Assembly (NCBI GenBank): GCA_024305745.1
Contig: JAHRBS010000014.1
Location: 1,371,501-1,435,500 of the forward strand
Origin: Polyporus tsugae
Taxonomy: Eukaryota > Basidiomycota > Agaricomycetes > Polyporales > Polyporaceae
DNA length: 64,000 nucleotides
Reading direction: 5' to 3'
Part shown: one piece after another, positions 1 through 10,309 of the stretch
Layout: each line of letters starts with the position of its first letter
Numbering within the stretch: the stretch's first letter is position 1
Position numbers and translations under genes: made by a program
The notes under the pieces: model-generated
Seen by the model: only the letters and a program-made list of their open reading frames with translations
Told to the model about the DNA's origin: nothing
Databases searched by the model: none

Positions 1-137
1 CCAGGTCTGCTAGTCCTCTGGAAATCGCACCTTGGAAGTTCCGGCCTTATTTTCACCAGGTCTGGAGCTTTTGGGGGCTTTTAGTCGTTTAAATATTGAC
101 TTGTTACAGGTTTCAGGTACTGAACCAGCCGCAACCC

Positions 138-1549
138 ATGCGGACACCTATGAAGTCGCCGCCGTCCCACAATCTACCAATCGAGCTAGTACTCGAGATG
201 CTACAGGAGGCTCAGTATAACGACCTCGTACCGCGATACAAGTGGCTCAAGAACTATGCCCTAGTGTGTCGTGCATGGAGCCCACACGCCCAGCAGCTGC
301 TATTCGGATACGTCGCGCTCCTCGGTGGGGCAGATCATTGCAAAACATTCAGGAAGATCTTGAGGCTGGCCGAGGCCAGAAACCCCGGACATGCCACGTT
401 TCTCAAGAACTCAATACGCACACTCGGGATGGTTGTCGACCACCAAGACATTTACGTGGACGTCATACAGCTATGCCCGAACCTCGGGGAGTTACATCTC
501 TCTCTGTACCACGCGTCGTTCCGCCCAGACGTTCTGAGACGCCTTGCCGAAGTAGGCGTTCAGCTGAAGGCTCTTCGGGTGAAGACATACCATTATCTGC
601 CGCTATTCCAGTTGCTTTCCCTCCTTCCGGGCCTAGAATACCTCGAGGTCGACTGCAACAGCGTCCTGGATAACACCCTCACAATCCCTCCAATCCCTCC
701 TCCCATATGGCAGCTCAGGCACCTGCGTTACGCCAACTTGCGCCGAAACACTCAGACATTTCTCGAATGGGCTCTGTCCGGTCCTGGAGCGGTCTCACGG
801 GGATCGTTAGATGTGCTGGAGGTCATCTCCCCATCGTTCGACCCCTCGACTATCGCTGCTTTGGGCGTCGCGCCGACGCTGCGGTCACTCAGCGTGCAGC
901 GCCTCTTCGACAGTCACGATCTCTCCGCCCTCACGCGTTTGCAGGAAATCGCCATCGTCCATCCCAGTGGGACGCCGCCGACGTTCCAGCAGCTCCCCTC
1001 CGGGGTCGTGCATGTCGCGCTGGACGCGATGATCAAGGCGCCGGAGTGCGCGAGGACGACTGCCGGACTCGCAGCGTATTATGAGCGGTCGGGCGGGTCG
1101 TTGCGCGTTCTCACGTACAATCGCCGGTGCGACAGCAGGATCGACCAGTTGACGGACGTGGACATGCTGTACGACTTTTGTGTCGCGCGCGGGATCGAGT
1201 TTCGCTTGATGGATCCACCGTACGGATTATACGCCGGAGAGGTGAGCCCTTATGTAGCATCATGCGACACGTTAAGGCTATGGCTAACGTCGACATGCGG
1301 GCTAGCGTGTTCCCCTGACACCAGCCCGGTCGTTCCCGCGAGAGCTCCCGTTGTCATCGCGAAGGCCGCCCCAGGTCCAGGGGGCAGAGCTTCCGTGGAA
1401 GACCAGGGGAAAGGCCTCGTTTGCGCGAAAGGTTGTCAGTGCTGCTAGCAGGGCATTTAGTGGCACAATTCCGGCGATGGCTTTGGCGAAACCTTGACCA
1501 TGTACTACTATTGGACAGTCGGGGGTCCGCTACTAATGTTGGTCTGTAA
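138..1549 (+). CDS. F-box protein with C-terminal leucine-rich-like region
   Basis: Probable substrate adaptor of an SCF ubiquitin ligase. The first in-frame ATG (138) is followed at about residues 11-58 by an F-box-like helix set (LPIELVLEML ... YALVCRAWSPHAQQLLF), then a long leucine-rich region (LCPNLGELHLSL, LLPGLEYLEV) typical of basidiomycete F-box/LRR proteins. The frame is open without splicing to 1448. However, GTGAGC at 1242, a CTAAC branch-like site and CCAG at 1321-1324 make a likely 83-nt intron, and the spliced frame then ends at the stop at 1547-1549. Either way the tail after residue 368 is Arg-rich and unrecognised. A further exon upstream of the window edge is possible, because TTACAG precedes the start. 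F-box assignment is confident; the 3' end is not. Confidence 0.7.
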
Positions 1550-2289
1550 CATTTGTGTAATTGTTCAAGGTGTGGAAGAGTGCATGCCGTCTCTGTGGAA
1601 GGATAAGGAGTAGGATAAGCATGAGCTAAGTTTGTCGGCAATAGTAGATGAATGCGACTCCACACTGCCTCTCGTGGATATCGATGTGCTGGGCCCCCTC
1701 CAGAGGGCGATGGCTGAGAGAAATATCATTCGACACGAGGGAGAGTCGAACCTAGGCACTCAGAGGATGGCCCTAAATATAGTAAGCGAGACGCCGGAGG
1801 AATCGTCCGCCTCGTCGCCACACTGCAAAGTTGTACTTACTCCAAGTGCCTGTGCTGAAACTCAAACGCTCAGTTGTGGCTTGGACGGGACATTCTGGAT
1901 GGACGGTGGCGGTAAAGCGCGAGCAGGACACCAGGTGAGCTATGAGTAGGTAGCTGTTCCACGCCGAGTCGACGGGATTCAACACGTGGCCGAGCAGTCG
2001 TGACGCCATGCGACCGTGGCGCATCAAATAGGAACGACTGAAACACAACGCTGGATACGTACTTACTTGCTGGATACCTCAGCAGGTGGCCGACTGCTCC
2101 CCCACCAGATTGTGTGCTCCAACTGGTCACAGGAGGGCTCAAGTCCGCTCAAGTGGAGGAGTATCCCAGTCGCACGTTGTGCTTTAGTACTGGTACTAGT
2201 ACAGGCATCAGTATCATCTACGGGTCCCCGTCTAAGTGTAGCAGCGGAGCCGGAGGTTCAAATGAGTGAGGAACATGTAATCGCATACC
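1550..2289. other. Gene-poor stretch
   Basis: No recognisable gene. Short open frames exist on both strands (for example 1632-1949 plus and 1773-2048 minus) but none shows a family motif, and they overlap each other. A local palindromic run (TACTGGTACTAGTAC) sits near 2189. Confidence 0.5.
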
Positions 2290-2347
2290 TGTTCATCGCA
2301 ATCAATCGCTGAGACGAGCGAACAACAGAATCACGCGCGTTCTCGAC
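2290..2347 (-). repeat. Inverted 58-bp fragment of the duplicated unit at a junction
   Basis: TTCATCGCAATCAATCG and the following bases up to GACCCGAAT match, in reverse orientation, the promoter-distal flank of the unit (57075-57132 in copy C, 8343-8403 in copy B). The fragment is fused directly to the SRPBCC 3' end at about 2347, so it marks a rearrangement breakpoint. Confidence 0.75.
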
Positions 2348-2412
2348 CCGAATCCCATGAAGGGTTTTGAAGGAATGGTGGACGCGGTCCAAACCCGGTC
2401 GGAGCAGCAATG
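2347..2412 (+). pseudogene. Truncated SRPBCC gene 3' end (copy A)
   Basis: Only the last roughly 20 codons survive. They read MKGFEGMVDAVQTRSEQQ then TGA, against MKGFEGMADAVQTQSEQQ in the intact gene at 55198-55848. Everything upstream has been replaced by the inverted fragment ending at about 2347. No start codon and no ligand-binding domain remain, so this is a dead fragment. Confidence 0.85.
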
Positions 2413-2869
2413 ACAGCCCTAGGTTTGAATATCCCTTCTCAGCCGTAATCCATGCAGCCGCTGATGTTCGCTTCTCGCAGGCTTAGGTCAACTTTTATAT
2501 GAACGATGGCAGGACATGTACGGAATGGTGCACCAATATATTGCTGTTGACTTCCATTTACCTACTACATATGAGGTACTGGGTATAACACATCCTCCGT
2601 AACAAAACACTTGCCCCAGTCCCCACTCCAGGTACAGTGCTAAGATTCGAGGACAGTCAGACGACTAGAACGCGAAGACTTACCTAGGTGTTCCACCCGC
2701 CGCGGTGGGGTCCCTACAACTCGCAAGAGGCGTCAACAAGCATGTCAGAGGTTGGTACGTACGTTTCATGGCCAGATTCGTCGTGTTGATCCCGGTGCAC
2801 ACTACAATTATTTGCGTAAGTCTCCAACCAAATCACACCGAACGTCAGAGACACTCACCAGTCGGAGGC

Positions 2870-3576
2870 TCAGCCTTGCAATGCGACGCGCCCACTCCGC
2901 ACGATCCGAGTCGCCCGTCCCCGACAGGCGACTGTACCGGAAGGGCGTTGGCTCGTCCACCTCTTCGCCGGCACAATGAAGTGATTCGCGGCGAGGGTGG
3001 GAGCCTGAGTGCGACGCGCCGCGAACGTCGACAGCCACCAAGTGGGCTTACCATCGACGGGCCGGCTGACACCTGTGCATGGTGGCGCTAGAGTCGAGGC
3101 AATGAGGCTTTGTCTTACGCGGCGAACGAGGGAATTGAAGGAACGTACGTGGTGGTGGGTCAGCCATGCCGTGTGACATGCCATCCCTATGATAGTGGAC
3201 GCGCCACCGTGACAGAGAAGAAGAGAGACGGGAGAAACCTGTCCGCCACGACGGTGAGCGACAACCATCGGGAAGGATGCGAGAGGACGTACCGAGAAGG
3301 GTTTGTGAGTGGGCATCTCTGACACAGCCTGATGGTGAAGGTTCAGCTGAAGGCAGGAGGACATACGAGAGGGAGACGACGTACGTGTCGATGGTGAGGT
3401 GCCCAGAGACCCCGTCCCCACCGACTCGACAGAGGGCGAGGACATGTGGGGGAGAAACATCCCAGTTCGACATTCAACCCCTCACGAGAGAGCGTACGAC
3501 CAGCGACCCAACATAGCATACACCAATGCGAGTCGCCAGCGCACCTAAGAGAGGGTGGAGAGGGAGAAGTGAACAT
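2870..3576 (-). CDS. Unrecognised five-exon gene, copy A
   Basis: Candidate gene of unknown function. A TATA box at 3617-3625 precedes a CT-rich leader and ATG at 3576. Proposed exons (minus strand) are 3576-3385, 3328-3293, 3238-3149, 3072-3052 and 3004-2870, with introns of 56, 54, 76 and 47 nt. All introns have GT and AG ends at positions shared with copies B and C, and all fall between codons. The joined frame gives about 157 aa, starting MFTSPSPPSLRC, rich in Cys, Trp and His, with no family I know. Because every internal exon is a multiple of three, other frames also stay open for long stretches; one gives EEVDEPTPFRYSRLSGTG near the end and could instead be the coding frame. It converges on the SRPBCC 3' end. 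It could also be a spliced non-coding RNA. Confidence 0.4.
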
Positions 3577-3616
3577 GGGAGTTCTGGGGAAAGAGAGAAC
3601 GGGCGAGGGCGACAGG

Positions 3617-3625
3617 TTTTTATAC
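3617..3625 (-). promoter_or_regulatory. TATA box of unit A
   Basis: On the minus strand the sequence reads GTATAAAAAC about 45 nt upstream of the ATG at 3576, followed by a CT-rich stretch, the usual basidiomycete core promoter layout. It is identical in copy B and nearly so in copy C. Confidence 0.6.
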
Positions 3626-4165
3626 GGTGGAGGCTGGGATGTTCGGCATATGTCGGCATGTTGATGTTGGAGTCAGCTCTGGAAATCGGACAAGAGGTCA
3701 GCCGTATTCGGGTCCAAAACGCGTGTGATTCTGTTGTTCGTCTGTCTCACCGATTGATTGCGATGAAGAGCAGTCAGTCCATCACGGCGTCCTGTCTTTT
3801 GCATACAGTCTACAACACCGCCCAGCGGACAACCCTTGTAATAGTCTCGGGGACACCTCAGCGGTAATCAGAAGTCGACCCATACCAGGCTTCGGCTGAT
3901 TTATTCGAGTGTGTTTCTGCCTGGAGTGCTCCCGATATTGTGGCGAAAACAAGGGCCAACTTGTTCGCTCGAGTGGCCGGGACTCTCTTCTCTGACCGGC
4001 CTTTGTCTTCCGACTCTCTGGTATGGAAGATCATAAAAATAAGCGATCATCCCATTGGAGAGTGATCGAGAGGTGTGAAGGGAATATTTCAAGCGAAGAG
4101 ATGCAACGCCACTGGTGAGTTCTCAGCGGAACCCAACTGGAACTTGAATGCCGTTCGTCCACTTC

Positions 4166-4587
4166 GACGTTGCCTAGTGCCTCTCGAACAGAAACTGCGG
4201 TCAGTGAACCGTGTGCTGAATGTCTAGTCGAGAATGTTGCGAGTACGAGTCAACGAGACAGTTCAACAGCTAGCGGCCCCATGTGAATCGGATCTGACCC
4301 CATGTTCGGTACAGTGGAGACAGTGATCGACCTTCGAGTGGGATCTCGTGTCCTGATTGATCCCTTCGCATATCCACCAGCACCATCGTTGCGTCCGTAA
4401 CTATGAAGGTTACGCGATACACCGCAGTACATCACTCTGAGGAGTCCCGCTGTGGCGACCGCGTTAGTTGGTCACTCGGCCTTCTGCATGCACAGCACGA
4501 CCCACCTTGTGATTTGCCTTGCCAACGTCGACGGGATAATCCTTCCAAACCTTGCATCAGAGCTAGTTACGCATGGAGGAGGGAATC
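4166..4587. other. Intergenic, nothing recognised
   Basis: Lies between the end of copy A and the 3' end of the first DUF6534 gene. No motif or splice-supported frame was seen. Confidence 0.5.
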
Positions 4588-6606
4588 TTAACTCACTGTT
4601 TCAACAGTCCGCTCCATCCACACATTGATCTGCGATGGAACTGTAGCTCTGTGGCTGGTCCGAGACGTATGCGTCTCCAGACGGGTCAAGTGGATCGAGC
4701 TGATCGGTGCCATGTTTGTCTCTTCATCCCACACACCGGCAATGTAACTCCGGACGTTCAACCTGGAAGCATGTCAGCGATGCGAGCCGACGAAATGTCG
4801 TCTTGAATCAGACGAGGCCTTACAAAGTGAGCAAGGCATTGACGTAGACTAGGGATCCATATGCGCGAGTGATGAGTATCAGCCTTAGACATAGAGCAAT
4901 CGGAGAGTGGTTGAACTTACCCTTTCCGGATAGGCCATACCAAAATATCAAGGATATTTTGCGGAAGAACTGGGACTTGGGTTGGTAGATGCGCATAATG
5001 GACAGCGCAACAGGCTCACCGATATCAGCGTGGCGATCGCCAAAAGCCTGTACCGCGGCCGTTCTGGTTAGAGGATCGAGATATTGTGAAGTAGAGAGAA
5101 CTTCTGCTCACGAGGACAATGCTCCGGTGATGATGGAAAGTGTCAACAGCAACGTGACGACGGTGTTCGTCCTGTGCAATGGCTCATACATGAGTATCTG
5201 GGTGCATAGCGGGGAGGACTCGGAGAGACAATACCTGCGGAACCCTGTCCGCCCCCGAAGCAGATAGTACGACATGACGGCCATGATGGTCGTGTCTGCA
5301 GTTGCAGTGAAAGACATTGCTACGATACCTAATGTCTGTGGGCATGTTTTAGAATCGAACTAGTCTGCACGAAATTGGGCTTACCTACCTCTAGGGATAG
5401 CGCAAGTTCAAGGAGTGACTCGGAGAGTCGTTGGAACCTGTCAAATAAGCACTGAGTTCGACCAAAGAAATCGAGGCAGAGTCATGTCGACATACTCCAA
5501 AACGTGGAATACTGTCCGGACATGGAGCACCAGGTGAGTAGGGGTCAGACTCACAACCGTGGCCCAACTCACCGAGCGCGCAGGCTGAACCACGAACAGG
5601 GTCAGCTTTCGGTCGAACACAGGCGGTAATGAAGCGTACCAAAGTGAGCGAATGTAAGTAGACCCTACGCCAAGCATATCAGGGATGAACAGAATGTGAG
5701 AAATGGGAAATCGCACACAAAGCCATGCGACAACCCGGTTCCCACTCACTTTTACGTAGCATCAGCAGAGAGCCTCCTGATATATACTGAACAGCTAAAT
5801 CACACTCACATCTCTGGACACGGAACGTCAAGAAACTGGTAGATGCACATGAAATGCATGCAGCAGATAGAGAGGGTGGAACGTCATACCAGTCCGATGC
5901 AAAAGCAATGACTGCCTAGTTATTCATAAACATGGAAGATGAGCCCTGTGCCGAAGTCTGGGATTTGCAATTGAATAGGAGGGCTCACCGTTAGGAAACT
6001 AACTGTCTTTTCATTTTCTCGCTTCAACACCAAGCGGAGAGAGTTCATGATGGAATCACGCACTGGGACGGACCTAGCGGCCAATACGAGTCGTCGATTA
6101 GTTCGATTCCTGCAGAAGCATTGAAGGCGACACACCAGACATCCGATAAATCCAAGGATTGATCCAGATCGTTGTGCCTAATAATCAGGTAGTAATAATA
6201 TACATGGATTATGGCCGCTTGATGCACGGTATCTGCGATCCTAGGATCGAGTACACTTGTAAGATGTCCGCTCCTATGATTTGTATCAAAGAAAGACGCA
6301 CAGTACAGAGGTTACCTGGGGACAACGAGCTCAATACTGATACGCACGAAGGCCGGTGGTGTACTTACAAATGCCTTGAGCCACTGCGGGTCACTTATAG
6401 CTCTGGAGGACTTGAAGTACAGGAATGCCTGCAACCACGCGACACCAAACAGCCTAAGCAATGATGGCGATCTCAGCTCAGTTTAGAGACGTCAAGGAAG
6501 ATGTTGACATCGCTCACATGGAGGAGAACGGGACCGTAAGATACCCGATACCAAATTGTAGCGTAAATTCCAGAGGATCCGCGGTGACGTTGACGGGCGC
6601 CGCCAT
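4588..6606 (-). CDS. DUF6534 multi-pass membrane protein 1
   Basis: Basidiomycete-specific membrane protein of about seven transmembrane helices; the function of the family is unknown. Start ATG at 6606 (MAAPVNVTADPLEF) was chosen by alignment with the two paralogues. Recognisable blocks in order: LFGVAWLQAFLYFKSSRA (about 6450), a 14-nt microexon (6302-6315), HQAAIIHVYYYYLIIR (about 6200), the family signature FTATADTTIMAVMSYYLL followed by RGRTGFRR (about 5300-5250), SIITGALSS, WYGLSGKVYVNALLTL and LNVRSYIAGVWDEETN near the C-terminus, ending WMERTVETVS then TAA at 4590-4588. There are many short introns. No frameshift is needed to join the blocks. It lies between inverted copies A and B. 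Confidence 0.75.
6302..6315 (-). other. 14-nt microexon of DUF6534 gene 1
   Basis: The minus-strand exon GTAACCTCTGTACT lies between an acceptor (CCCCAG) and a donor (GTGCGT). It joins WLKAF to ADTVHQAA in frame. The same 14-nt exon, differing in sequence, occurs in the two paralogues at 15487-15500 and 18299-18312. Confidence 0.65.
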
Positions 6607-7949
6607 GTTGAAGAACACCAAAAGGTCAGGAAATTTAAGGGTCCACAAGTGACCACTGACTATGAGGATGCGAGGGGTGGGGGGTCGCGCCACCGACACC
6701 TAATGGCCCCGCCTTAGGCATATATGTATAGGTGAACAGCTTCGGAAGGGGACATACCGACGAGAACCCCTCCGGCGGGATTAGGGCAACCAATCCCGCG
6801 GTTCATATATTGCCGGCTCGGAGTCGGTGTAGCCGAGCGCCCACTGGCAGACGCAACCGCGCTGGACGATCAATGCGGTGCTGTTCACGTCCTCTTGACG
6901 AGCGTAGCTTCGAGGGGGACTTGAAACTCTTTCTCTGAATTTACACGTCAATGTCCAATGCACCCCACAGCACAATGGAATGAGAACTCACGAGGAAACT
7001 GGAGGTGGCACTGTAAGTCATTTCGCGCACGGTGGCTGATGCTGCCGACGACACCGGACCAGTGAAGCACGTGTGCACGTAACAATAGCAATCTGTATAC
7101 CTAGGATAATAGATGTAGAAGTTAGGTTAGCGCGGACGTGCAGAAGCTGCTTGAAATGAGGAACGCGTGACGGTCCAACGCGGCGAACCGGGCGTGAAGA
7201 AGGTAGTTGACATGCCACTGTGCACCCAAGCGTCAAATAAGGGGCAGGTTATCCTTGTTGGAGTGCATATAAGTACGCTGCCGCCTGTTACTGAAAAGCC
7301 GCATTCCTGGGGAAGTTTAATTCCACAATGGATGCACCTGTGTCACTCAGAGAACTGCCAGTGGATGGGTTTCCTCAGGTTCTGAGTCGTGGAATACTGA
7401 CTGGCCGTGCTCACCTATTCGCCCTGGCCTGGAGCGATCACAGGAATACAGCACATAGGGGCAGATAAAACATGCATGTCGGGAGCGGCGCAGTGCATTC
7501 GAGAGACGAGCCAGAACATGTTCATCATGATGGACAAGTTGAAGCTCGACAAGCGCTAGTGAGTACGCGGCCTGAAGAGACGCCGACAAACTCCCGAGTT
7601 CGAGCCCGAGTCGGTGCGGCGAACTTGCTGGCTGGAAGAAATTTGCCTTCTCGCCTCCATCACCCCTACGCTGCACTCTAATTACCCCTTTCCAACAATT
7701 TTTCAATCTGGACTGTCATTTTCGTAGTCAAGTGAAGGACAGGTTGAGGTACTGAACGTCAGTCATCACCGGTACCGTCAGAACACTCCAAATCGCCTGG
7801 TATGTTCTCAAGATGTCTCGATCAGCGGCTTGCAACCGTACTAGATATTCAGTCTTCGCGTAACATATGGCATTTTCTAGGGCGAAACCAGCGCAAGCAG
7901 CCTCATGCCGCTTTCTGTGCAGGCAGGATGCATCGTCGAAGCGGAAGAA
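6607..7949. other. Intergenic, probable DUF6534-1 promoter, otherwise unrecognised
   Basis: An AT-rich TATA-like run lies at 6719-6732 (minus strand CATATATGCC), about 115 nt upstream of the ATG at 6606. The remaining 1.2 kb holds overlapping short frames (for example 7347-7706 minus) with no recognisable motif. Confidence 0.45.
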
Positions 7950-8483
7950 CCCTATTCCAGGTGGGTACCAGAACTCACTATATATTAGTACTTGCTCACT
8001 GCCCGCGGCGTTGCATGTATTCGCTTGTAATGCTCCCTTCACACCTCTCGATCACTCACCGACATGGTCGTCTATGATCGTCTTTCCTCACCCCAGAGAG
8101 CCGAAGACAGAAGTGGGTCAGAGATTTCGCAGGGATATAGTAGTTACCCCTTGTTTTCGCCAGAATACTCTGAACATCCCAGGCGGAAACAAACGCGGAG
8201 GAATCAGTCTGGAATCCGTGGAGGCCTGGTTACGGGTCGACTTCTGATTACTGCTGAGGTATGACAATTACAAGGGTTGTCCGCTGGGCGGTGTTGTAGA
8301 CTGTATGCAAAAGACAGGACGCCGTGATGGACTGACTGCTCTTCATCGCAATCAATCGGTGAGACAGACGAACAACAGAATCACACGCGTTTTGGACCCG
8401 AATACGGCTGACCTCTTGTCCGATTTCCAGAGCTGACTCCAACATCAACATGCCGACATATGCCGAACATCCCAGCCTCCACC

Positions 8484-8493
8484 GTATAAAAAC
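8484..8493 (+). promoter_or_regulatory. TATA box of unit B
   Basis: GTATAAAAAC lies 49 nt upstream of ATG 8533, with a pyrimidine-rich leader (TTCTCTCTTTCCCC) between them. Confidence 0.6.
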
Positions 8494-8532
8494 CTGTCGC
8501 CCTCGCCCGTTCTCTCTTTCCCCAGAACTCCC

Positions 8533-9234
8533 ATGTTCACTTCTCCCTCTCCACCCTCTCTTAGGTGCGCTGGCGACTCGCATTGGTGTATGCTATGTTG
8601 GGTCGCTGGTCGTACGCTCTCTCGTGAGGGGTTGAATGCCGGACTGGGATGTTTCTCCCCCGCATGTCCTCGCCGTCTCTGGTGGGGACGGGGCCTCTGG
8701 GCACCTCACCATCGACGCGTATGTCGTCTCGTCCTCGTCTATCTCCTTTACTTAAGCTAACCCTTGTCCTGTCAGACTGTGTCGGAGGTGTCCACTCACC
8801 AACCCTTCTCGGTACGTCCCCTCGCATGCTTACTGATGGCTGTCGCTCATCGTTGTGGCGGACAGGTTTCTCCCGTCTCTCTTCTTCTCTGTCACGGTGG
8901 CGCGTCCACTATCATGGGGATGGCATGTCACATGGCATGGCTGACCCACCACCACGTACGTTCCTTCAATTCCCTCGTTCGCCGCGTAAGACAAAGCCTC
9001 ATTGCCTCGACTCTAGCGCTACCATGCACAGGTGTCAGCCGGCCCGTCGATGGTAAGCCCACTTGGTGGCTGTCGACGTTCGCGGCGCGTCGCACTCAGG
9101 CTCCCACCCTCGCCGCGAATCACTTCACTGTGTCGGCGAAGAGGTGGACGAGCCAACGCCCTTCCGGTACAGTCGCCTGTCGGGGACGGGCGACTCGGAT
9201 CGTGCGGAGTGGGCGCGTCGCATTGCAAGGCTGA
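8533..9234 (+). CDS. Unrecognised five-exon gene, copy B
   Basis: Best-preserved copy. Proposed exons are 8533-8718, 8776-8811, 8866-8955, 9032-9052 and 9100-9234. The introns have canonical ends (GTATGT..CAG, GTACGT..CAG, GTACGT..CAG, GTAAGC..CAG), and intron 1 has a GCTAAC branch-like site. All splice points fall between codons, giving 155 aa ending GRVALQG then TGA. The first exon is rich in Cys and Trp (WCMLCW), and exon 3 ends AWLTHHH. No signal peptide, membrane segment or known domain is evident. A second frame through the same exons (GEEVDEPTPFRYSRL) is also open, so the coding frame is not settled. Copy A has the same structure. Confidence 0.4.
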
Positions 9235-9689
9235 GCCTCCGACTGGTGAGCCCTAGAAATTTTGTGATGGTCTGTGTCAGATGCTAAAGAATACATTTCA
9301 GCGTGCACACCGGGATCAACGCGAGTCGAGACGAATCTGGCTAAGAACGGTACGTACTAATCTCTGACGTACTTATTGATTCGTCTTGCTACTTGTCGGA
9401 GACTGACCGGGGTTGGAACACCCAGGTGAGCGTTCGCGTTCTAGTTATATGTTTTTCACTTGACCCTACTAGCATCCTACTACCTGACGTGTGGGAAGTG
9501 TTTCGTCGTGTTAGCCGTAGTACATCTTGTGTAGTAGGTAAAAATGGAAGCGTAGGGCAATATATTAGTGCGTCATTCTGTACATATCATGCCAGCGTCC
9601 ACAGAAAAGTCCGCACATAGCCTGCCGGAAGCCAATGTCAGCGGCTTGTATCACGGCTGAGATTTCAGAAGGGATATATGGGTTCGCAA

Positions 9690-10030
9690 CCTATGAATGC
9701 CATTGTTGCTCCGAACGGATTTTGATCGCGTCCGTCATTGCTTCGAAACCCTTCGTGAGGTTCGTAGCAATGACCACTTGATCGAGTACTGGCGCATGCG
9801 CAAACCTCCTTCCATTCGTAAAATGTCTTTCTGTCCTCCGTCGTGCTCAATGCTTGCCATCTCGCTTCCTTGCTGGCCCACCGAGGCAGGAGGTTCCGCC
9901 CTGCTCGACGTTCTCACCGCATAGTAGGCGACGATGGACTCGAAAGTAGTCTGGTTCTCGCGGAGTTGTCCATGGTTTGCGGGATATGCACCTTGGCAGC
10001 CTTGGCGGGTGTTTGGTCCTCGAGCAGTTT
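9690..10030 (-). pseudogene. Decayed SRPBCC gene (copy B)
   Basis: The minus strand matches the second half of the intact SRPBCC gene at 55198-55848: CTCGAGGACCAAAC, then TTFESIVAYYAV, then STTEDRKTFYEW, then the region matching LMKGFEGM (CACGAAGGGTTTCGAAGC). Reading frames change several times along this match (the segments fall in different frames), the first half with the start codon is missing, and the end reads into an unrelated frame. It is non-functional and more decayed than the fragment in copy A. Confidence 0.8.
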
Positions 10031-10309
10031 TACTACTTATTGCTACAGTCGGCATTTCCCCATTTTGCAATACAACTTAGCTGACTAGATGTCCTCATTG
10101 AGGTAATGTCGGTTTCGGGGCGAAGCCCAGTACCCTGAGCACTCGGCATACAATTTTTCTCCAGACGGGATGCCTTCGACATCGGATGTCAGTCTCAACA
10201 TGCTTCGAGTCTGTGAGAGCGGCACGCCTAAGTCTATACACCTTGCGTGCCGTATCACTACTAGACTAGTACATGCGTATTTCGTACTCAGTACCTGAGC
10301 AGCGTATCC

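Larger units (their letters stand above)
2290..4165 (+). repeat. Segmental duplication copy A
   Basis: From about 2347 the sequence runs parallel to 55795-57560 (copy C): the last codons of an SRPBCC gene, about 230 nt of 3' flank, a 1.2-kb intron-bearing unit on the minus strand, and its upstream flank, with homology fading near 4165. It also matches the reverse complement of 7950-10030 (copy B). In the central 2870-3870 part A and B are much closer to each other than to C. Relative to C, copy A has about 55 extra bases near 2604-2660. Extent was judged by eye. Confidence 0.85.
7950..10030 (-). repeat. Segmental duplication copy B (inverted)
   Basis: Reverse-complement counterpart of copies A and C. 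Reading the minus strand from 10030 it carries the second half of a decayed SRPBCC gene, the 3' flank, then the antisense of the unrecognised five-exon unit and its upstream flank to about 7950. The unit is nearly identical to copy A over 8250-9250 and more diverged outside. A and B therefore form an imperfect inverted repeat with a spacer of about 3.8 kb holding DUF6534-1. Confidence 0.85.

Noticed and set aside
6099..6113. GTTCGATTCC, resembling a tRNA B box
   Set aside because: It lies inside DUF6534 gene 1 and no cloverleaf can be drawn around it.
2290..10030. Copies A and B as terminal inverted repeats of one large transposon
   Set aside because: The enclosed DUF6534 gene has intron-matched paralogues outside, no transposase frame is present, and a third copy lies alone at 55 kb.
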